Positions 1-10,524 of a stretch of DNA of 64,000 nucleotides are shown here, piece after piece (position 1 is the first letter of the stretch; the number at the start of each line of letters is the position of its first letter). The notes below the pieces were generated by a model. That model was given only the letters and a program-made list of their open reading frames with translations. It did no database searches and was not told where the DNA came from. The DNA is from Micrasema longulum (Eukaryota > Arthropoda > Insecta > Trichoptera > Brachycentridae). Made by a program: the position numbers and the translations under genes. The stretch is from the NCBI GenBank assembly GCA_022494885.1, contig JAGVSM010001370.1:467218-531217 (forward strand). The letters run 5' to 3'.

Positions 1-115
1 TAAGCCCGCCAATGTACAAATAACATTATGTACAAAAAGTTAAATAAATAAAAAAATAAAACAATAAATAAATATTTAGTAAAATTAAGTAAATAAATAA
101 TTTTATTAAGAAATT
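1..115 (+). repeat. LINE-type 3' tail
   Basis: It begins with a GCCCGCCAATGTAC motif followed by A-rich TAAATAAA runs. The same motif recurs near 2905-2950 (+) and in reverse near 28130-28190, so it is a dispersed tail, probably the 3' end of a non-LTR element cut by the window edge. Confidence 0.5.
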
Positions 116-499
116 TTTTTCAGATTGATTAACAGCCTTTAACTTAGAATTTAATCTTTAGAATAGTTAACCTGTTATGATATAAAGACAAAAGAAACAT
201 ATCAACTTCACCATACTAGTGATACAATTCATTCCAGTTGTAATTCACATACAAATAATCAAGACAATATATATATTATTGTTAATTTATTGAATCGGCA
301 TTAAAATTGTAAAATAGTGTCTATACTAGTATCAACAACTGTTGATAAAATATTAAATACATTTAATCAAGACACTAAATATTTTCAATTTTTTTAACAT
401 AAAATGACAATATTGATCTATATATTATTTTCAAATTTATCGTTTATTTTATTAAAGTAAATGATTAAATTCAGTTCAATATCGTGTTAAAATCTTAGT
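116..499. other. AT-rich intronic stretch
   Basis: No gene or recognised repeat seen. Confidence 0.5.
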
Positions 500-590
500 G
501 GTTTGAAAACGGATAGTGGTTTGGCCGTTTATCGGATATTCGGCGAGCCCCTAAGCCGGATAGTCGAATATCCGGCCACCGGATATCTTT
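500..590. repeat. CCGGATAT-rich inverted motif block
   Basis: Short, partly palindromic block with several CGGATAT / ATATCCGG words in otherwise AT-rich DNA. Such words are common in terminal regions of hAT-like elements of arthropods; here the link is only suggestive, because no transposase or second end was found. Confidence 0.35.
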
Positions 591-2949
591 CAATAATAAA
601 CAGTTTTTCTAAGATTATCTGTCTAGTTTTTATTTGTATCTTCCTTTGTGTGTTGACTTTCTTCAGGTAAAAGGCGGTAACTCACAAAAGTAATTCAATT
701 TCAAATTTAAAAGGATGACCAAAAAACAGTACGAACTCCCCGGTACTCGAATTTTTTTAATAGTAAAAAACAAAACTTTTAATATGCATAAAATAAAAAG
801 CGGTAAAAAAAATTTTTTTCACGATATATTTAATGATCACTTATCGAGCGATAAGTTGCATATCAATATAGTTTATAAGTATATTAATAAAATGATTGTT
901 AGAGTTTTGGGTGATTTCACCCCTTGCGCTTCATTTTTTTCACACAAATATATAACTTACTATAATTTTAAGTATTAATAGACTAGAAAGGGTCCAACGA
1001 TTTTTTTTAAGCAGGTCGACCACCGGTTAAACATTAACTTTTCAATCATGCTAAAAGTATGCAGTGCTATGGAATAAACTCTCTTAAAAATCGAAGAATA
1101 ATGTAAGACCAGCTATTTTTCTTCAAATTAATAAATAATAAAATTGATTCTCCTAACCTTCTTGAAAGACTTCCATTCCGTGTGCCATCCAGACCGACTA
1201 TCTACAAGACAAAATCTTCTGTTTTACACTGAAAACGCGTCAACAAACTATGTTAAACAATCTACAATACCTAGAATATGCGACCAATATAACGATATAT
1301 TTACCGAGGCTGATATTTTTTGTGACAATGTATGTAAATTTGGGTCAAAAATTATAGAAATTTTGAGAGAAGCGGATATTTAACTTTATTATTATATTTT
1401 TTTTTTCATTTCGTTTCTTTTACATTTATTATATTGAACATAATTTAAATTATTGTATTAAGTGTAAACAATTTTTTTGGTGTGTACATGAGTTTCTTAC
1501 ACTAATATACAAAGAAATTTGATATATATGTGTACATACTGTTTGTTTACCTAATAAAATAAATAAATAATTTAAAAAAGGAGAAATTAAAGCATTACCT
1601 ACAGTTAAATTCAAAATAAATAAAGCTACATTGAAATATAAATATATACCTCTATATTAAGTTTCTAGATTTTTATTATTGGTATGGTATCCAAAATACA
1701 ATAATATTTATTTTTATTTTTATTTAAATCTTAAAGTAGGGCACACATATCATACATATTGTTATGTGTGTTCTTATAATAACATTGCAAATATATTTAA
1801 TTTATAAATTGTTTATCACATATGTCTTGACCATTATTTTTAATTTTGATATGTTTTTTTCTTCATAAATATTTTTTTCCATTTCGTAATACTTTTTAAT
1901 TGCTTTAAATAAAATTGAATTTTGTGACTTTGCCTTTTTCCTAAATGGAAGTCTAATTTTTAATAATATTACTTTATTCAATTCTACTTTTTTTATAAAA
2001 AATGTTTTGAAAGTTTGATAATGTTTTTAAAAGACAAAACGCGTCATATTGTACCTCTTAAAAAAATAAAAATAGAATTTAATCCAAAAATATTATTTTA
2101 TACTGGATACCTTACCAATAATAAAAATCTAGTAGCTTAACATTGAGCCATATATTATATCTCAATGTAGCTTTATTTATATTGAATTTAACTCTACTGG
2201 TTTTATTTCTCCTTTCACTGCACTGAGGTATAGAACAAGAGTAAGCATAAGCGTTTGAAATGTGATCCCTTAACCAACGACCAATTAGCATATGTTTGAG
2301 AGAACGGGCGATTTAGTCTGATGCGAGCATTTCTCGGCTACTTTTGAACTTTCGTCTGTACTCGCAATTACTAAAATGCCAACATGTTCATTTTGATACT
2401 GCACAAATCGTTCGAGAAAATATAGAAGAAGTGATGGTTTAACCTTTCTAGATAATGTTTTTATCTTCGTCAATATTTGTCTAAAATAACTATTTTAATG
2501 TTAAAAAACGTTTTATTTGTATGTTTTCACTGTTACCAGTACTTATCAGTCGTGAGCTATCTGTTGTTTTTGTCTCTCTCAGCTAGCTGGGCGTAAATGC
2601 GAAATTCGGGGAAGGGAGCGACATACCTAATAGAACTCACAGTAGACCGATATAAACAGTCCGTGCTTTTTACAATACTACGTGTTTTGCTTGCCAAAGC
2701 CGATGTGATATCCTCTTTCTACTTTTTTCCTTCTTCCTACTGAGTAATAGTATTGATTTAAGGTAATTTATAGGCAAATACAGTTATTTCCATTTTAACA
2801 TATCTTTAGCTCTTTTATTTTTATTTTCTATTGAATATGTTTTATAACTTGAATTATAAAAATTTAAAACTTATTTTATTGTTTTGTTGGAAGAAATTGC
2901 CCTTTGGCAATAAACGCGCCAATGTACAATTAACATTATTTACAAAAAA
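591..2949. other. AT-rich intron with two unrecognised open stretches
   Basis: An open stretch at 715-978 (87 codons) and one at 1144-1383 (79 codons, alternative first codon) are on the + strand. Neither resembles a family I know, and both are AT-rich and lysine/isoleucine-rich. They could be a decayed transposon coding region or chance. A LINE-type tail (GCGCCAATGTAC) lies at about 2905-2950. Confidence 0.35.
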
Positions 2950-3040
2950 TATATTACGTGATGACATTTGAACCCCCTGCTGCCCATTGCCTTTTCTTTG
3001 AGGTCTTTTTAGCTCGAATTTGTATGGTGTCATTATATTT
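2950..3040 (+). repeat. dispersed repeat, two copies in window
   Basis: The block containing GTCTTTTTAGCTCG and a TTTGTATG run is repeated at 63076-63180 in the same orientation, with moderate divergence. Its nature is unknown. It ends about 150 bp before an Epac exon, and the second copy ends about 440 bp before another Epac exon. Confidence 0.55.
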
Positions 3041-3190
3041 CAATATTTCACTATGACTTTGGCAAATTATGCGAAGGACTTTTATCGAATATTGTCATTT
3101 TTCCTCATGACCATATCGCGAACCCGAATGGCAGCGAAAACTGTCAACTTCCTAAAGGCAGATTAGTAAAGATTTTTTGTTTCGTTCCAG

Positions 3191-3346
3191 GGTAACAGCA
3201 GTTCGACAAGCGCTCCTTTGACCCTCGGAGTCGGTGCCACGTTTGGGGAGCCGGCAGGGGGCCTGCCCCGAGCCGCGACAGTGGTCACGCGTTCCGCCTG
3301 CGAACTGCTGCGCGTCCAGCATCACGACTTTCGTCTCGTATGGGAG
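3191..3346 (+). CDS. Epac: Epac exon: end of first cyclic-nucleotide-binding domain
   Basis: The protein is a cytosolic guanine-nucleotide exchange factor that activates Rap GTPases when cAMP binds. This exon is 156 nt, 52 codons, phase 0 at both ends, with acceptor TTCCAG and donor GAG|GTATGA. It reads GNSSSTSAPLTLGVG, then the phosphate-binding cassette FGEPAGGLPRAATVV, then the C-terminal strand and helix ending ELLRVQHHDFRLVWE. The cassette Glu and Arg that contact the cAMP ribose and phosphate are present. It aligns with the first cNMP domain of vertebrate Epac2 (TLGIGTAFGE..., ELLRIEQKDF). The cassette is one residue shorter than I recall for Epac2 and two shorter than in PKA regulatory subunits. 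The exon is very GC-rich in AT-rich DNA. The antisense open frame over it is a shadow. Seen: sequence, splice sites, phase. Inferred: binding. Confidence 0.93.
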
Positions 3347-3469
3347 GTATGACAAACATTTTTTTAAAAATTACTTACAGTCCATTCAAATACTTAATCC
3401 TCCTTGCTTTGTGTGTGTGTAAAAAGAATCATTCGAATTAATATATAATACAGGGTTTCTTTAAACCCT

Positions 3470-4165
3470 GTCCCATCCGAAACCATGATGATCAGTATGG
3501 GCAAGAAGAGATATTACCATGCAAGTCAGCCCAAAGAGTCACCCTAGTCAGCTCAACACTGTCACTCAGTTCCAGCATGTAGTCCAAGCGCAGTCAGTTT
3601 AATTCCTCATCGTCATTACTCTCATACTGCACAACAAAGTTTGGTATATATACAACATTGCTGGCTTCGAAAAATAGCGTGGATGCTTGGACTAGAGAGA
3701 GGTCATTATTCTTATGCTGAAATAGAGTCAATGTTAAATATTTCCAGTCTACAAAAACGTAGAACTAATACTGATTCCATATTGTATATGTTCGGCATAC
3801 TAAATGGTATAATCGGTGTTCCATCATTACTGGTACAAGTAAAATTCAATATTCCGACTCGTAGGTTGAGAAACAATGAAGTTCTATTCATCGATCAGCA
3901 TAGAACAAACTATAGACTTAATTTTCCAATGACCCGTCTTTGTCGTATTGTTAACTCGAGACAAGATCTGGCCTTTTTTGGTTTAAGTTTATAACGATTT
4001 AAACAAGCACTAAATAAATAGTCCAGATCTTGTCTTGATGTCCCTTATGTTTGTCAATGCTTCTTTTCATTTTTTTAATGTTTTAAACTATTCTTTTGTT
4101 GTAATATTTTAACCCAATAAATTGTTTACAAAGACAATTTCCATTAATAAATAAATAAATTTATT
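3470..4165 (+). mobile_element. Jockey-like LINE fragment (reverse transcriptase C-terminus)
   Basis: In one frame from about 3605 to 3991 the conceptual protein reads RHYSHTAQQSLVYIQHCW..., LGLERGHYSYAEIE, ARRLRNNE-like, IDQHRTNYRLNFPMTRLCR. This is the thumb/C-terminal region typical of Jockey-clade elements (an 'SIQ-FLR' helix and a 'RTNY--NFP--R' motif). The catalytic palm is missing, so this is a 5'-truncated dead copy. The end is A-rich, with an AATAAATAAATAAAT tail near 4145-4160. The insertion lies just behind the Epac exon donor, same strand. Confidence 0.8.
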
Positions 4166-4268
4166 CGCCATGTAATAAATATACCTTGGAACACCAACCT
4201 CGTGTCTTCTATCAATCTCCAACTGCGGTAAGAGCTTCAACTCTCAACAACCATAAAAAATCTACACC
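4165..4268 (+). repeat. LTR-end-like fragment
   Basis: The stretch CTCGTGTCTTCT ... GAGCTTCAACTCTCAACAA resembles the terminal part of the solo LTR at 11549-12022 read on its minus strand (CTTCGTGTCTTCTG ... GAGCTTCAATCCTCAACC). It is probably a fragment of a related LTR family. Confidence 0.45.
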
Positions 4269-4284
4269 CAGCAGCTACCTAGCT

Positions 4285-4452
4285 CCAACATATATTATCA
4301 TCATCTGATTGTGCATAGAGCACTACGCAGGAACTCAAAATACAGCGTATCTAAATTATATAACATTGACGTAAGATAATCATTCTTTCGCTGTAGGTAC
4401 CAGTCCAGGGGCTGTGAAATATTGCTGTGTCAAATAACTTTTTAAAAAAACT
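4285..4452 (-). mobile_element. SINE-A, 3' half
   Basis: Reverse-strand copy of the SINE-A body: CATCATC end, GCATAGAGCACT, then GGTACCAGTCCAGG and GGCTGTGAAATATTGC. The tRNA-like head is missing. Confidence 0.65.
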
Positions 4453-5100
4453 CACGTTGTTATTTATTTTATCTTGGTTTATTTAGAAACAGAACCTTAA
4501 ATCCCAACTAACCACTTCAGCACAAAGCACACTCAAGCAAACAAGCTTTTGCAAATTGTTTTCTCGAACTATAATGACGGGGTGAAAAACGAAAATAAAC
4601 AAGCCTTTTGTGTTTTTACTGCAAAAGTTTGCATTCCCGAAGAAGCATATCTCAAAGCTTTGCTGTATTTATCCCAGATTGCAAGGAAAAAAACTGTACT
4701 GAAATCCGCACACAGACAGCGGAAGCAACAAGTGGAAAAAAGTATCCTTATAGAAACCTCATTCTACCTCCATTGTTCAGATATCTCCTTTGCCGTTCGG
4801 AGATCGATAATGTTAGATTGTTAACCCTTCTCAACAGAGGGAAGAAAAGATTCGCAAAAAGCTACTTTTTGCGTTTATTAATATAAAAACCTTATTATTT
4901 TTAATTAATTAAGTTTTTTTCATGTGAGTACCTTTTGATAAATATTTTCGTTTTAAGCTAAAATTTTTGACCGACTCTTATTTTGACCAGTCTGTTTTTT
5001 GGTTGGCTAGAAGATATTGCGTTTTGCAAAAAATCCGCCTTAATACTTATTATTTGTTCTTGAAGATTTAAATAAATAAATAAAAGCTCAAAGTCCGGAA
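4453..5100. other. unassigned intron with overlapping short open frames
   Basis: Two overlapping + frames (4549-4824 and 4608-4886) suggest a recently decayed coding piece, possibly a transposon remnant, but no motif is recognised. An AAATAAATAAATAAA run at 5068-5085 looks like a retroposon tail. Confidence 0.3.
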
Positions 5101-5420
5101 GGATTAAAAGTAAGGTGAAAATCCTGAATAAAAATATCGAATAGAGATAAGTCCACCCCGTGTGTAGTTGTTGGTGCATTCGTTCGCCAACCGTGCTTGA
5201 GGTCCCGAGTTCGATTCCTGGGAAGGTGGATATGAAATATTGATTGAAAAGTTATCCTTCTTACACTGCAATATTTAATATTCCTGGAATAGCAGCTGAA
5301 GCGTAAGACTGATCCCATTACCTTCATAAAACAGGTAATTGATATACTCCGCATTTAGTGTACCAATGCAGTGACCTTGGGTGCGGACAGGGGTATAATG
5401 ATAATGATGTACAGTGAAGC
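5100..5420 (+). mobile_element. SINE-A, near full length
   Basis: tRNA-like head with a clear B box (GAGTTCGATTCC) at about 5208-5219. It is followed by the family body (ATGAAATATTGATT, CTGAAGCGTAAGACTGATCC, ACCAATGCAGTG) and an ATAATGATG end. The sequence AAAATCCTGAATAAAAAT ahead of the head matches the 5' block found in other copies. Confidence 0.75.
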
Positions 5421-6239
5421 ATTCACTTTGTGGTCAAATATTTCAATAAATGTTAGTAAATATTTGTATGTATGGATTAGTCCATCCGTCACACTTGGAA
5501 TTCTTTGGGACCGATCTTCTGGCTTTTCGTAGATCTCTTTGCCACTAAAAAAGTATGGGATGAAGATGGATTGGCATGGTTTAGCTCAAAGTCTTATGTG
5601 TTTATCGTGTTGATGAATATATTGGTAACCATTATTTCATTGCCCTTGTTTGTCTTTGCTACATAGTTTTGTTATTTTTGTTTAGTTTCTTGTATTTATG
5701 TTTCTTCGTGTAACTGTTGTAATTGGCTTAGGAGGTTTAAATAATAAATAAATAAATAACCAGTGACTAGCAATTAAACAGCAACCAACAATCTCTTACA
5801 ACTACAAAAAATACAAGATATATGGTCGTGGAATTATATCGATGAATATCTGCAAATTCTATATATTTTTAAGTACACATGTTTTTTTAATTACCTCGTT
5901 AACTACAATTAAAATTTTAAAAATCAAAACACGTTTAAAAACGAAAGCTAACACAAATTTAAACCTGTAAAGTTGATTAAGCATATTGATCTAAATAAGT
6001 ATCTAACTACGCTTAACATTACCCAAAACTTTAAAAGGTTATTTTATAAATGATTCAGAGTTTATTCAGATTAAACCTTCTATGTTTCCTGGATCATCTT
6101 AGAAACTCCTTCATTAGAGAGTCTCTAATAAATTAGAGTTAAGAAGCTTTGAATTCTATGTGTTGATTCACGTAACAATAATGCTCGCGGCTTATTGTTT
6201 ACACAGAGCCTTCACATACAATACGTATATGAGATTTAC
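5421..6239. other. unassigned intron
   Basis: Mostly AT-rich. A stretch at 5640-5760 ending in TAAATAATAAATAAATAAATAA looks like the 3' end of a + strand LINE. Nothing else is recognised. Confidence 0.4.
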
Positions 6240-7360
6240 AGGGAGCGGCAAAATGATCTGAAGGTTTTCGCCGCCGTACTGTTGAACGAGTAGGTGGTAA
6301 GGGGTGGAGGGGATAGACGCATTTCAGAGCTCACGCGTGGACATTTTTGGTAGCCATAATATAGGGGTCGGCTGAGCATCGTGCGTTTGTTGTCGAAGCT
6401 TTTTTAAAAGTGGTGATTCCTGCATTGCTGTTCAGCGGAAGTTCCGGGGACGTTTTAATGTGGATCCAATAAGAAAAGACACAATTATGCTTTGGGTGAG
6501 AACTTCAGAGCTACCGGTTCTACGATAAAACGGAAGTCAACAGGCCGTCCAAGGCTAGCCAGACGCCAGAGAATATCGATCGAGTAAGAGAAGCTGTGGG
6601 AGCCAGTCTTTGGCGGCCGGCCCGCAAACAAGCTGCTGCTTTGCACATGTCAGACCGCTCGGTAAGAAGAATATTGCGTTTCGATCTGCATTTCCACTCA
6701 TACGAAATGGCTCTTGTCCAGCATATAAAGCCTTATGATTGATTTGATGACTGATGAAAATCATTTTATAATGAGCGACGAGGCACATTTTCATCTGGAT
6801 TGTTATGTCAACAAACAGAACTTTTGTTATTGGTCAGCTACAAATCCTAAAAAACTGCATGAACGTCCTCTGCAAAGTCTTAAGGTGGCTGTGTGATGTG
6901 GTGCAGCAAAAAAGTCATTGGGTCATAATTTTTTGAAGAGGGTGGTCGAACCGTTACGGTAAATTCATAACGTTATTTGTTGATGTTGAAAAACTTCCTA
7001 ATCCTCGAACTTCAGAGAAATCATTTAGTGCACGGGAGGATGTGGTTCCAGCCAGATAGGGAACTCCCCATACAGCCAATGAGGTGATGGATTTTTTGAG
7101 AAGCAAGTTTCGTGGCCGAATCAGCTCGCTCCCCAGAGCTTAGTAGTTGTATTTTTTTCTTGTGGGGGTTTCTTAAAGCAAGAGTTTACACAAACAAACT
7201 CTTCACACTGGACGAACTGAAAGAAGCCATAAGCCAAGAAATCGCCTACCTGTCTCTTGCAATATTAGAAAAGGTATTCGACAGTTTCAGTTCAAGACTG
7301 AAAGAATGCTTGGCCAATTAAAGATATCATTTAAAAGACGTTATCTTCAGATCTTAAACG
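6240..7360 (+). mobile_element. Tc/mariner-superfamily transposon, decayed
   Basis: The left end carries ATGATCTGAAGG (about 6251-6263) and the right end the partial inverse CTTCAGATCTT (about 7347-7357), framing a broken transposase gene. Overall size is about 1.1 kb, usual for the superfamily. The right border is approximate. Confidence 0.75.
6366..7321 (+). pseudogene. Tc-like transposase pseudogene
   Basis: Fragments read in order across several frames: SAEHRAFVVEAF near the start, an ENIDRVREAVGASLWRPARKQ helix-turn-helix linker, MSDRSVRRIL-FDLHFHSYE (about 6648-6710), a broken DE-HFH region near 6780, then an uninterrupted C-terminal piece at 7112-7321 with FFLWGFLKARVYTN and LDELKEAISQEI. 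This layout matches the Tc/mariner branch with the 'SARKHA-LGMSDRSVRRIL' linker seen in ants and true bugs. The third catalytic acid, normally in C-D-FFLWG, is Ile here, and several stops and frameshifts interrupt the gene, so it cannot encode an active enzyme. Confidence 0.82.
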
Positions 7361-7519
7361 GATAAAATCGGTTGTTCTGATGTTATTTTTATTAATTTAC
7401 ATGAACACTCTTCTGTAATAAGCCATGAAACATTTTGTATCACTTTTAATTTTTATGTTGTTTGATCTTTAAAACTGTCAGATCATTTTGTCGCTTGCTG
7501 TATTATCATAATTTATGTA
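7361..7519. other. unassigned AT-rich gap
   Basis: No feature seen. Confidence 0.4.
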
Positions 7520-7767
7520 ATGATGAAGTTCAGTGGTCTTTTGATATCAAACTGACTAAAAACTTTTATATTTATTTTTATGTATCGTATTATCATCATT
7601 TTGCTTTTTTCAAGTATTGTAATTTTAAAATTACTCCGCCTGTGACATCACGAGTCGTGCTGCGATTTAAAAGTAGAACCCCGTAGAGCTATCAAAAGGC
7701 ATAATTTTTACTTTATGTAAGAAAACATTTTTTATATTAAATTTCCCGTAGCACTGAACTTCCTCAT
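7520..7767. mobile_element. F2 inverted-repeat element, short copy
   Basis: Ends ATGATGAAGTTCAGTG and CACTGAACTTCCTCAT are inverse. The interior shares TATGTATCGTATTATC and a TTTTAAAATTACTCC stretch with copies at 44903-45415 and 53889-54284. Non-autonomous; the target duplication was not resolved. Confidence 0.7.
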
Positions 7768-7794
7768 TATTATAATATTTGTAAAGAGAGTGAG

Positions 7795-8080
7795 AGAGAG
7801 AGAGAGTTTTTGAGTATTTTCAGGCGTTCTTTAGTTGGCGAAATAATTCAGTGAGATGAATCTCACCCACATCAATAACACATAAAAAATCGAACAATAA
7901 TTACTGAACACTGTAATTGGGCCTCCTGGCCTGTTGTGGTGCAAAAAATAAAATTTAAAAAAAATTAAAAAAGTAAAAGATGTTCAAACATAGGCAGAGA
8001 GATAAATGTTTCACAGTGTGTAATTTGATTAGTCGAACCGGCCAACGACGGCGTTATAAAACTTGAAAATGCCTATACTC
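7795..8080 (-). mobile_element. M1 element, split by SINE-D
   Basis: The left part (CAGGCGTTCTTTAG ... GATGAATCTCACCCAC) and right part (TGTTCAAACATAGGCAGAG ... AAAATGCCTA) match contiguous M1 sequence elsewhere, for example at 26510-26690. A (GA)n run sits at its left edge. A SINE-D 3' end interrupts it. Confidence 0.65.
7900..7978 (+). mobile_element. SINE-D 3' end, nested in M1
   Basis: CACTGTAATTGGGCCTCCTG followed by GCCTGTTGTGGTGCAAAAAA and an A-rich tail matches, in reverse, the left end of the SINE-D copy at 49812-49980. It is a 5'-truncated insertion. Confidence 0.7.
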
Positions 8081-8829
8081 TGATGTTTTACTTGTAATAA
8101 AAATTCTTCGTCTACGTTGTAGTACAAAATTCGAATTTACCATACCGTTCTGGTTGCTTTTATTTGATACCAAAAGTTCACGTAAATAATTCAAATAGCT
8201 CGTAACAATAAACAAATATACATGTGTTCAAATAATATAAAATATTTCTATTTCCCTTCGCAATAGAAGCTCCAACTTAATCATAAAAATATTGTATTTT
8301 TCACAGGAATGCGATATCATCATATTTATTGCTTCCACTATCAAATTTCATGGGTGGGTAAATTTCATATTTTTCCTCAAAATATACACGTATACCACCC
8401 CGTACTATTTACTGCTCTTCCCGAGTTTAAAGCGGAAATTTTATTGTCTTCACGAAGATGAAAGGGGAAGATACTTATAATGTCTTTAATAATCTAAAAA
8501 AAGGTTTTTTCCATTCCCACCTCATCAAATTTTTCTTTGTGAACCTTAAACAAAACGAACACTTTTAGAATACGTATTGGTGTATTTTATAGTATTAGAT
8601 TTAAGATGTATTATTATTTACTAAGTTTTAGCACCTCTATGAAATCTGCGTTCGCTGTTTATTTAACGTTTTTCTTTCAAATTACTTGAGATATTACCGG
8701 TTAATTGAATTTTATTTTTATTTTAACGGTTAAAGCACCCGCTTTTTCCATATACATTTTTTTGCATATTGTTATCCTTTTTTTACGAGATAGTTACGTA
8801 GTAACAACTCCTCCAACATATGGTATAGG
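8081..8829. other. unassigned AT-rich intron
   Basis: No recognised feature. Confidence 0.4.
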
Positions 8830-9530
8830 TTTGCATATTCTACCGCATTCCAATGCAATGCCCTCCAGCCACCGCGCTGATCTCATGCCCAGCGAGACCC
8901 CTAAATTTCTCATCCCCCCTCGATGTTGGCCTTTATAAGGCGAATTTCTAACCCCAGAAGTCAGAGTATTCCGGGTCGTCCTCTAACCTTTCTGTTTACC
9001 TAACTTCTTGGTACTTTTTGGTAATGACACCCACTCGGGGCTTTCCCAGCGAACCAGCTTGCTTTCCTTTTCTGGAACTCTTTGGTACTGGGCTACGCCC
9101 TGGTTCTTATCCCGTACAGTCATATTATACTGTCAACCCTTGCTAACCTAGTTGCTTGCCTTGTTTGGCACCTCCGGGTTCTTTGGTCAGACATATAATT
9201 TGATTAATCGAGATCCTAGTAATTGATCCCGAGTACCACTCAGTGAAGTACTAATGCTGGCTGTTCGGCCCTTTCGCTAACTTCTGAATACGGTGCGAGA
9301 CATAATATTACTAGGAAGAGCTAGTTCGGTTGTCCGAGGCGCACACGTGTTTTGGCCACCCGGAACCCGAGATCACCCCCTGTTGTGAATAACAATTCCG
9401 CTGCCTCTCAATCTGTAAAATCAGTGCTTGTCAACCCGTGTAACCAACGATATAGTATTAAGTTAATTTCCTAGAGCTTGTACTGTATGTAAAGTATGAA
9501 CCGAATCAATAAATATCTTTGAAATATAAC
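8830..9530. repeat. GC-richer block, possible LTR-like or transposon end
   Basis: About 700 bp with clearly higher G+C than its surroundings, no long frame, rich in GGTTCTTTGGTACTGGG-type words, closing with an AATAAATATC signal near 9510. Composition and the closing signal suggest an inserted element (solo LTR or similar), but no terminal TG...CA pair or target duplication could be fixed. Confidence 0.35.
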
Positions 9531-9537
9531 CAGACGT

Positions 9538-9712
9538 GTTATACGGTTCAATTCCTACCAGTTGCAATAAAACATCCCTGAAATATTTTTTTCTCAAACG
9601 TTCTAGTGTTGTGGTGTATTTTCTCAACTTCCTTCCATATCATCTCTTTCCCATTTACTGAAAAGCCTCTTTAATGTTGGCTTAGCGAGTTATTCCAACT
9701 TTTTTTAAATAT
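9538..9712 (+). mobile_element. SINE-C, 3' part
   Basis: Starts in the B box (GGTTCAATTCCTACC) and continues with CAGTTGCAATAAAACATCC, GTTGTGGTGTATTTT and GCGAGTTATTCC, matching the fuller copy at 40165-40385. Confidence 0.7.
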
Positions 9713-10175
9713 ACATTTATAAACAGTCTATTTTTTTTTAAAGTATATTATGTTTGCCATACTTCGTTACCTCAAGTTTTATTTACCAAAGTTGTTTAAG
9801 CATAATATGTAGTGAGTAACATTGTGCAATATGTTAGTGTTGATTAAAGTACTGTTTCTATCAATTTTGTTTTTGTATTTTTCCGGAAAGAATTGGTTCA
9901 TATTATGTTGTTATTTAATGAACACGGATATTTTTAATGTGCATAGTATATAAAAGAGAGTTGTGCAGTGTACACTAATAAAATAAAAATAAATAATTAA
10001 ATTGACGTGAAAAAAGGGGCGTCCGGTAGACAAAATTGTAATTATAATTTTATACAAAAAATTCAAAAAACAAAATGACAAAAATACTTGGATTTTTAGC
10101 TACACATGTATCGATAAAATATTTAGTAATCATTGTTAAAATAAAATACGATGGAATTTATATGTTAAGTATGCC
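9713..10175. other. unassigned AT-rich intron
   Basis: No recognised feature. An AATAAAAATAAATAATTAAA tail at about 9980 may mark a retroposon end. Confidence 0.35.
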
Positions 10176-10262
10176 TTCATAAAGAAGCTTGTGTAGCTTT
10201 GAAACTGGTCGGTAGAAAAAAATAAAAACAAGTGGTTAAAAAGTTATTTTATATTCATTTTA
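10176..10262 (+). repeat. hammerhead-like motif repeat, copy 1
   Basis: AGAAGCTTGTGTAGCTTT then GAAAC then TGGTCGGTAG, followed by an A-rich tract and CAAGTGGTTAAAAA. The same order occurs in reverse near 23826-23905 and 24138-24210. The GAAA core and the short stem after it are present; the CTGANGA core is degenerate. Confidence 0.55.
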
Positions 10263-10309
10263 TCAAATAATTGATAATTTATTGTTCTTGTGATTTTCTC
10301 CAGCTGAAT

Positions 10310-10380
10310 GGTCTGGGTAGGTAGGAAGAAATTGACTGGAGGCAATGTGCCTGTATTATATATGTACATAAAGTGATGAA
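10310..10380 (+). repeat. dispersed tail repeat
   Basis: GGTAGGTAGGAAGAAATTG then a short GC hairpin and TGCCTGTATT. The inverse is present at 42440-42500. Probably a LINE 3' end. Confidence 0.45.
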
Positions 10381-10468
10381 AGAAATATAGAAAAATAAAT
10401 ATTTTTTTCTTAATATATTGGAACAGAAACGGAAACCATTTTTGCGAATGTAATACTATTAACTCTTG

Positions 10469-10524
10469 GAGAGTGAAATCCAGCCTGTCTACAAACCTTT
10501 GAACATACTGACAACATTGTTAAC
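10469..10524 (-). repeat. M1 terminal module, solitary
   Basis: The reverse strand reads GTTAACAATGTTGTCAGTAT then a TTTGTAGACAGGCTGGATTTCA-type word, the outer module of M1 elements (compare 41750-41815, 50980-51030). Confidence 0.55.

Larger units (their letters stand above)
1..3190 (+). other. Epac intron (3' part), upstream of first visible exon
   Basis: The stretch ends in a good acceptor (pyrimidine run, then TTCCAG at 3185-3190). The preceding exon, which should encode the first half of the cyclic-nucleotide-binding domain, is not in the window. Contents are AT-rich with repeat fragments: a LINE-like 3' tail at the left edge, a GC-richer inverted motif near 500-587, two short open stretches of unknown origin and a dispersed repeat at 2950-3040. 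Confidence 0.8.

Noticed and set aside
3152..3355. Reverse-strand 67-codon and + strand 62-codon frames over the cNMP exon
   Set aside because: Wrong-frame shadows; only the frame giving FGE---PRAAT fits the family and the phases.
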